DNA of 64,000 nucleotides from Erigeron canadensis (lineage: Eukaryota > Streptophyta > Magnoliopsida > Asterales > Asteraceae): assembly GCF_010389155.1 (NCBI RefSeq), contig NC_057761.1:6140501-6204500 (forward strand), written 5' to 3'. The notes beneath the pieces were generated by a model. It was not told the origin of the DNA, ran no database searches, and was given only the letters and a program-made list of their open reading frames with translations. A program made the translations under genes and the position numbers. This document shows positions 34,901 to 43,900 of this stretch, piece after piece. How positions within the stretch are numbered: the first letter of the stretch is position 1; every line of letters begins with the position of its first letter.

Positions 34901-37900
34901 CTCGTGAGGATTCCGCACTCACGACATAATAATAGGCGATCTCGAGAGCGATCTGTAGCTATCGAGGGACTCACACCAAGCCATCCTGATTTCTTATTCC
35001 CAGTTAACTAAACCTTTACATAAACAATTCAAATATTTATACATCTATATCATCTATCTAATATATAACTAAAAAAGTAGCTTGAGATACACTTTGACAA
35101 CATTTTTTCCCCTTATTTGTACCTTGGCATAATTACACTTTTGGTCCTTTTTGTTTGCACGATATTTCACATTTCATCCCTAACTAGTTTTATGAAACTA
35201 CATTTTTGATCTCCAGATTTAAACTCTGTAACATTTTTGGCCCAAACTATTAAAAGACGTCAAAAACTGTTCACATGACATCAATGATATAATGGACATT
35301 TTCATTGTTCAGCTAAAATTTTAACTCTTGTCTTAATAAAACTATATCTTTGTTTCCTCTTCTCGTGTCTTTCACATTCATCTTCTTCCAAAAGAAAAAA
35401 CCCGAATACTCAAACCCTGAGTATACCACACTTAACAAATCAAAAACAACAACAACAACAATAAATATATTATTCTTGAAAAACAATTTTGACCAGACCC
35501 CACCAGTCTCTCAGGCGCGACCACCGGCCACCAGTACCACCATCTGCCACTTTCAATCTGACCACCACTCCCATGGAATGCCTTATACCCTTAAGTCTCT
35601 GTTGTTATGAGGTATTATAGTTCTTCAGTTGTCTTTATTTAGACTGAGAGAACTGTATTCATAATTTCATAGAATCCCCTACATGTATGTACATATGAGA
35701 AATAATACTTTTATTTTTTTTAAAGGTTTTGTCTTATTCAGGCCGGTGATTATAGAGAGTCTTGGAGGTCGTCCTCGAGTTTGAAAAAGTCGGACACCAA
35801 TGCCACAATGCGTCTTTGAGGCTGCGTTCAAGGAAAACTACTTGGCGGAGAAGTTGATAGACGTTGGCGAGTGGCACCATAGCAACGACTAGTCTTTTTT
35901 TTTTCTAACAGTTTTTTTTTTCTATTTAATCAACCATCTCTTTTCCATTTTAACTCACAAATATCTAATCTCAAACCATTTCATTCATAAAAGACCACCA
36001 AAATGATGTCTAGTTCATCATTAGATGACAAAAAGTTCCTAAACAACACCGTTATGCAAATGAATACACTAATTGATCCAGAACTCTTAGGCGCCGTTTT
36101 TGATCATCGTGATGATGAAGAATCAAACAATGTCGCTTCAAGTTCATGGGTTCCTATTTCCAGAAGAGTTTATCATGAGATCATCTTTGAGCCACGGCGT
36201 GTTTGTGAAATGATTACTTTTCTGAGGAAGCAATTTACCCCACCGATTACTTATTAAGAAAATTTCGAATGTGTAAGGATATTTTTCTCCGTATATGCCA
36301 AGGCCAGTAAAAATTCCTTTAGCACCATCAAACCCTTACCTAAACATTTTTTAATTTTCCCAACTTAATCAAACGGATTGCATGGGTAGGCCTGGTTTCA
36401 ACATTTTTCAAAAGTGTACTTCAGCCATACATCAATTGGTGTATGCTTGTAATACTTGAGTACTTTCATATGGTTCTTACGACTTCAGCGGATTGTGTAA
36501 ATAACTTTTGCAAGTGTTTATTACTTATATCACATCAAGTACATGACAAAGCCGCCAATCCAACATTTTGTAAGTAAACATGATCATATACATGGTTATC
36601 GTGGTATTTTTAGTAGCATTGGTTGTATGCATTAGGCTTGGAGAAACTGTTCGGTGGCATGGTGTTGAGTCATGGATTCGATGAGAGACTCAGCGAGCTA
36701 GTTTATCAGCGATCTCTCAGCGAGTGACTTCTTCAGCGAGCTCTCAGCGAGCATCTTCACCAGCAAGCTCTAATTATCTTCAAGTCTAAAGGATAAGTTG
36801 AATGACTCACCGTCTAGTTTTGTAAGTCAAAAATAAGCGGAAAAATGAAGATAAGAAGACTGGTCCCCAAGGACCGTGTTGATCAAGCAGAAAGAAGACA
36901 TGTGACCTTGTACCAACAATGGTACCTTGGTGTTTCTCTTTCATACCCGATATGGAAACAAACAAGATGGAAATAGAGAACTCTGCATATCTGAGTTTTC
37001 CACCAATAGATGGTTGACAACATTTGGTATGCCAACATCTATTAGGGTTGTCATTGTTAGAATATGATCACGTAAAATGAACGTATGTCCGAAAAGTATT
37101 TAAGCCTACGGGGTCACACCTCAACGTGAATGTAACTATAAATTAATTAATATATTAAATGTAATTTATTAATTAATTTGATCACGAAAAACTAACGGTC
37201 GTCTGTCAAATGTTAATAGTTAATGGTACTTAACTGACGGACTTAACGGAGGAGATAATTGTGATTAAAAGAAAAATTAAGAAACCCTCTAGAAAGTTCC
37301 TAGAGGGGGACGGATACATCAAAGGGTTCTTTAGAAAACCCTAAACTTTTTTTTCAAGTTAATGTGTGGCTATAAATACAAACCAATTCTTAAGGTTTTT
37401 CACACACAATTATTAAGGTTTTCTAAAACCCTAAAATTCTCTCCTCCTCCCTCTCTCTTGGCTTCGGCCGTTCCACACAAAAACAAAGGGTTTCGGGTTT
37501 TGTTTGGTTCGTGTGAAAGGGTATTAACAAAGGGTTGTTTGTTCGTGATCAAGTACTAGCATACGTACGTTCCAACGTTGTGTGTGCAATCGTAGAGAGG
37601 TTAATTTAAACCTTGTTCTTGTTTTAATCTCTCCAATATAAGGTACATACTCTATACTTTGGTTAATTAATTAAACTGCATAGATCTTGTCTTCCGTTGC
37701 GTGCTTTGTGATTTGATTTGATAAATAGTTATATAACCCAACAGTCATGTGATTCCTTCTCTGCCTATATAGGAATCACTTGACCTAGCCACCATTTGTT
37801 GGTCTTTGCTTTATTTTTACACTTAAAGTTTTCTCTGTTTGTTGTTAAGTTTTTGGTGTGTCGAAAAACTTAACAACCTTTTTCTTCTTCTTCTTCTTTA

Positions 37901-40900
37901 TTGTAAAACCAACCGACCATGTATTCACCGTTTAGTTTATAATACATATAACTAAACCTTCTTTACTTTCTTGTTCTTACATTAAGTAGTTTTCATTAGT
38001 TGTTAATTACAATAATCGTGCAAACGTTGGGACTTTCACATGGTAAGGGTTGTACGCACACGAGGCGACAAACGATATTCAACGCTCATGCTTGAAGTGG
38101 TTTCTTTGTATGATTTGTGGATTTGGCATACTTAGTTTAGCCCTGCAGGTTCGAACAACGACATGAATGTCCTTAATGAGTCAGATTTGTTAGATGCTCT
38201 AGTCTAAGATAGAGCTCCTTAAATCCAATATATACTACCGACAACCAAGAGTTTACCAATGTATATTATCTAGCTGACGGTATTTATCGTGAATGGGCCA
38301 CACTAGTCAAGCCTTTCAAATGCGCAATGGAACCAAAGACCACAAAGTTCATATATAGGCTACCAAGAGGCTGCAAGAAAGAATGTCGAACGAGATTTCG
38401 GGGTGCTTCAAGGTCGTTGGGCAATTCTTAAACAACATACCCGACCATATTCCATTAACTAAATAAAACATATCACGTATACTTGTGCCATAGTACGCAA
38501 CATGATGGTTGAAGACAACGGTTGCGCAATTTCCATCCTTGGGGGAGACTATTTAGACGATCCATATAATATCCCGACACATACCTGGGATTAAATGGTT
38601 GCGACACAAATGTGTGTCTTCGGGGAGTTACGTGATAATAGGACGTACTATCAACTTCACAATACTCTAATGGAACATGTTCAGAATCTCTTGGTAATTT
38701 ACCGTCAACGTTGACTAGGTTTTTTTATTATGTTAGTTTTGCATTGTTTAATTTTGCAATGCTTTATTTGTAATAGGATTGTAACATTTGATTTTCTATG
38801 AGTATTAGGATCATAATTTTATTTATAAGTATCGTACAGTAATGTTTTTTCAAATAATAAAGGTATTTATTTGAATAGTGTTTTATTAATAGTAAAAAAT
38901 TAAACATTAACTGATGAGGTGGCAAAAAAGTTTAGCGAGGGGGAGTCTGAATAAGGTCCTGGGTAATATGGTGTTGTATTGGCAGACAAGATGTTTCAAG
39001 AAGCTCTCCCTTATAGTGAATGGCCTTAAGGGTTCACGCCTGATGATGAGGTATTTCTGGCTCATTCGAGTGGCCTAATCAAGCCATTTTAGTCACTTCC
39101 TTGGCTACCAAATATGACTCCAGCATGATATGAATATATATGTGACGGAACAAGATCGACTTCTTGATGGTGAATAAATTGTGAAATATAATTGGTAGAA
39201 AGTAATGAATAATTCATGTCAAGTTTACCTGTTGACCATGATTAGTAGGCCGTTGGAAAAAAGAAAAAGGTGGCTTGTAGTGGATCAGTAACCCTTGAGA
39301 AAGAATATGGTAGAGTTCCTTGCTGCCTGTCCATTGCAAACCCTGTTCTGAAAACTTGATTATGTCTTTATAATCGGTTGGCAACTTGTTTTTCCAATAC
39401 GTGTCGTCTTCTGGATCCGATATTCTTGGTTCCAAATTCACATGTTTATGGTCATTCTCTAACACTTGAAGTTCCTCCTATCGTTGTAAACATAATCATA
39501 TCGAACGAAGGTTATACGGCCATGGTAGAATAACGAATAAATATATACGAGTATGAATTTTGTTAGATTTACTTACGTTTTCAAGGGGATGAAATTCAAT
39601 GGCCTCTACTAGTATATAACCCGAAATATGTTCAAATATAATTTCTAGATCAACTGTAGTCCCGTCACTGGTAAAGTGATACAGTTCAACCCTCATTAAG
39701 TCATCTTCTCTCTTATACGCCAAGTGAGAGGTGTGACTGCACGTCTCCCCGTCTAACTTGTAATCAAACCATACTTCATTTGTATATTTGAAGACGAGGT
39801 TTACTGTGTAAGTCATAAGTGGTGTCAAGAATTCAGTTTTAACACATGCTTTAAATCTTCCGTTGTATTTAGAATAATTGCCTGCTGGAAATCTGCGTGA
39901 AGAAACATTTTTAAGCACCAAATTCATTCCAAATACGATACTTACATTACTACTTATTACTTTTTTACTACATTATATATTCATATAGTATATCACTATA
40001 TCGTAGATATAAATGATGATGCTATATATTGATTTGTACAGTTGGAGAAGGAGCTCAAGTCACCTGTTCGAGTTGTAGCCGGACCTATAGCGAACAATAT
40101 TTCCTGCCTCGTGAATCAAACATTCTTCCAAGGATTGAACTACATAGTGTACACCTCTATCATTTCTTGAAAACCACTAAAATGCATATATAAATAAACA
40201 GTCAGTTTTTTTTTCGGTAAAAAATAAACAGTAAGTTAGAATACATCAATCGATCAATATACACATGATGCACGACGGGCCGAAAAAATGTTTCACATGA
40301 TCAATCGATCAATATACACTTGTGAATGAAAATATTTTTAAGCTTTCTTTAACATGTAAACAAATTAAACGACTATAGATAAGGTTTTGAAAAAAAAATT
40401 ATTCTGCAACATGTAACGTTTCACATGTAAATAAACAAAAGACACATATGATCCAATACATAATTTATGAGTCCCTTTTGTGCGATAGAGGCTAAATAAG
40501 TTGGGCTTGTGCTCGAAACCCTGGAAAGAAGATTTTCAAGATTCTTTCAAAATATATATATATATATTTCTAGACATTCATCATGATATCAAAATATATT
40601 TTACCAACTATACATTCATGATACGAAATGAGACAATTATAGCACGTTATTAAAATAAGGATTCACTATATATTATATATACATATTTGTAGACATTCAT
40701 CATGATATCAAAATATATTTTACCAACTATAACACGTTAGTATTTTTTTTTTTTTACACAAATGTACTTTAAACTTTTATGCATAAACAAATGGTTATAT
40801 TGGCATCGAATACATATGATATAATGATTAGATAAAACATACAATACCTATCTTAGGTAAAGCAGGGGAGATTATATGTAAAATTCAAATGAGGTTATAT

Positions 40901-43900
40901 AAAATTCATGGAGGGCTATGTATATTTATCAAATTTAAAGGTTTAATTTGTAACATTTTTTAAAGTAACATTACCTAAGCTTAGGTAAAGTCTGCAGTAC
41001 GGATCATTTCTCCATAATTATATATTTCAAACTATATTAAAAAGGAGGTGATATCTATACCACAAAGCTTGATATATCCACCACCAATATGCATTACTAA
41101 CTTATACAATCTGTTAAAAACTTTGTACATTATAGTAGATAAATCAAAAAAAGTGGTACATTTATCATTTCCCATATTAAAATCATATGTCGCATGATAT
41201 GGAGAAAAAAAATAGTCCAGCTACAATAGACTTTATGTACTCTATTATATGTTTAAAGAGAAAGAAAAAAATAACTAACAGAATAATTTTTTTTATTTAC
41301 ATTTATTTAATATTTTATGTTATTTTATAAATATTGTTAACTTTCCCTGTATTTGACATCACAAGTCCAAATTTAGTATGCGTTTATTTGAAATCGCAAA
41401 TTATTTTTGGTAGTATTTGACAAAAAAAGAATTACCTTCTATAATAAAGGAGTTGAATGTGAATAGTAGTTTTTTTTTTCCTTTTCTGCATTTTCAGTAT
41501 ATATAATATATTTAGCAATTATAATTCAGAAAACCAAAATGATGGATTGTTTGAGGCTTCCACCTTTGGAAAGATAGGTGTCTGGTTCGAAACCTTTCCT
41601 CCTTTATGTTTATTATTATTTTGTTGTCTTTATTTTTGCATTTTTGGGTAATTTAACACTCTTCTCTTTTTCTTTCCAGCCCCTCTTACTTTCTTTTTGA
41701 ATTTTTCTATCCTCTCAACTTATATATATAAATTTGGTTTTATATAATTAAACCCCAAATTTTTTTAATTTTTTTTCTTTGGTTTTTGAATTTCTAAATT
41801 TTTAATTTTTTGTTTATACTGTTTTCTTTTACAATTTCTTTACTATTTGTACCACTTTTGTTTTTTTAAAGGTTTTTTGGTTATTGTTATAATTTTGCAC
41901 TCTTTTTTTATAACATTTTGTTTTTTTAACATATTTTTTACGACTTTTTTGTAATTTTATAATTTCTCTTTTGAAAATTTTTTAAACTTTTTGCATTCTT
42001 TTTAACTGTCACGTCAAAAACGTCAGGCTAGATACGACAACACTTTGACGCCGCCCAACGGGCGACATGTGAACCACCTAGTTGTTAACATAAAATATGC
42101 TGAAGATCTTTTAATTACATGGGAAAACGATTTTAACGGGAAAACGATTTTCACTAAGTTATTTATTTAACGGCAAATTAACTAAACAATTTGTAGCATG
42201 AAATCGTACGATTTTTTTCCTAAAGCTAGAAAGGGTAATATGTTATTAAGTGAGATTTTTCTCTTACTAAATGCTAGAAATTATTCCTATTAACCAATCT
42301 TATCTTAATCTTAATCTTAATATATACTATAAGATGAGCTAATTACTTATTAACCAATCAAATCGTTCAATTTTATCAAATTGATTTTTGCTTATGTCAT
42401 CATGTAGATAAACTACAAATTAAAAATACTAATAATCATTATCCAAATATATTATTATATTATTATTTATATTAATTTGTAGAATAAATCTCATTAATTT
42501 ACACTTTTTTGTTTTCCATCAATAATTTATACATTTCAACCCTCAATACTTAACTTATATTTATTTTTAACCATCAACTTGAGAGAACTTTCAAAAATTA
42601 CAATCATTTAATTAATTAAAAAAATTTCAACATAATCTCTCAATAAAAAAGGTATATGTTTTTCTCTTTTTTTATATATTAGTTTGTGTATTAATGATTT
42701 AAAATACAATTGTCACTTAAATCAATAGTCCTAATTGTTATGAAAAAAATATGAAAACAATCGTAATTATTATATAATTTTCATAGAACAAGTGATTGTA
42801 AATAAACATTTTCGTGTTTTGGGTTCACATCATGATCTAATACATATACTTGAATGTAAACTATAGGATCACGAATATCTGTATATTTTAATTTTTGATT
42901 ATCTTTCATTATAATATCGCATTATGAATAAATCTGGATTAAAAAAGTTTTATGATAAAGAATTTATTATACTATGTGCCTTGTGGAATGACTACGACAA
43001 ACAATATTATGAATATGTCTGAGCTAATAATGACAGTGATGAACCTTGGATTATTGTATTACAACTTGCAAACTATAACACTTAAAACCTTATATTTTCA
43101 AAATTATAAGCTTTTATAACTTAAATGTGTAAAAATCTAATACTGATAATACCGTAAACCCCGTGTTCAGTGTTAGACACGAGTCTAAAATATAGTTTTT
43201 CTTACTATATATTATTAAGATGAAATCAACTCTACAGAAAGCAATACGACTTTCCAATAGTATGTTAATTAAGAAAAAGCCAACTAGATATAGTTAATTA
43301 CCGTTTTGCCCTCGTTCAACAGTACCCCTCTGGAGAGAAGGGCATTTAGTTCAACTTCGGATCCGAAGATCAAAGGATGTGCCGTAGCTTTCAGTATCTC
43401 TCCATACTTTAACTCTAGTACTTGATGAAGTTCCAATTCTACCTATTAAATAAATTAAGAAACATATCAAGCTTTGGGTAAGGACCTCTTGTAAATAAGT
43501 ACATGAACAAAACCAATATGCCACCTTAATTAGAGGTGATTTATATGCATGGTTTTAAATTTTATTAGGTCATTCAAAGAATACGAGTCTTTCATTTACT
43601 TAGATGTATGTGGTTTAATCGGAGTATATCTTGACCATTTAAACCTAGTTATCCCTAAGAAAGTTATACAAACTGGGGTGAGACATCTTGCAAATATCAA
43701 GTTACCTTTTCCAAGGGTTGAAACTCGATGCCTTCTATCTCTAAACCACCACAATGATCATGTTGATCGAAGTTAAATTCAAGATCAACGGTTCTCTCGT
43801 GGCTAGTAAACTGATACAAGCTAGCCTTCAACCATTCATCTTCTCTCTTATTCGCAATGTGCACAATAGAAACTTTTTTCTCCCCATTTAATGTGTACTT

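Larger units (their letters stand above)
28344..34975 (+). mobile_element. 6.6 kb LTR retrotransposon without pol, with spliced downstream ORF
   Basis: Two 638-bp LTRs (28344..28981, 34338..34975), TG...CA ends, and a near-perfect TSD (CCAAA at 28339..28343, CCAAG at 34976..34980). A primer site resembling that for initiator tRNA-Met (TGTTATCAGAGC, 28984..28995) and a purine tract AAGGGGGAG (34327..34335) are in place. Inside are a truncated gag (29354..29998), then a TATA box, an intron and a long ORF (31197..34124). Protease, integrase and reverse transcriptase are absent, so the copy depends on an autonomous relative. The LTRs differ at about 13 sites by hand count, mostly transitions. It sits in intron 7 of gene A in the opposite orientation. 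Confidence 0.93.
36003..38740 (+). pseudogene. PIF/Harbinger (ALP1-like) transposase, split by insertions
   Basis: Plus-strand remains in two parts, 36003..36662 and 38044..38740. The first encodes MQMNTLIDPELL, then, after frame changes, FRMCKDIFLRICQ and GYRGIFSSIGCMH followed by WRNCSVAW. Where ALP1/HARBI1 proteins usually have a catalytic Asp in this motif (S-I-D-C-M-H), this copy has Gly. The second part encodes EAARKNVERDFGVLQGRWAI and TCAIVRNMMVEDNG. Many stops and frameshifts. The gene is interrupted at CATGG by a solo LTR. A Harbinger-like end follows at 39025. Confidence 0.75.

Noticed and set aside
35350..35610. 86-codon plus-strand frame with His/Thr/Pro-rich end
   Set aside because: No motif, no neighbours in support, and it lies in decayed intronic sequence.
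37362..37559. 65-codon plus-strand frame
   Set aside because: Lies wholly inside the nested solo LTR; probably chance in the transcribed part of the LTR.
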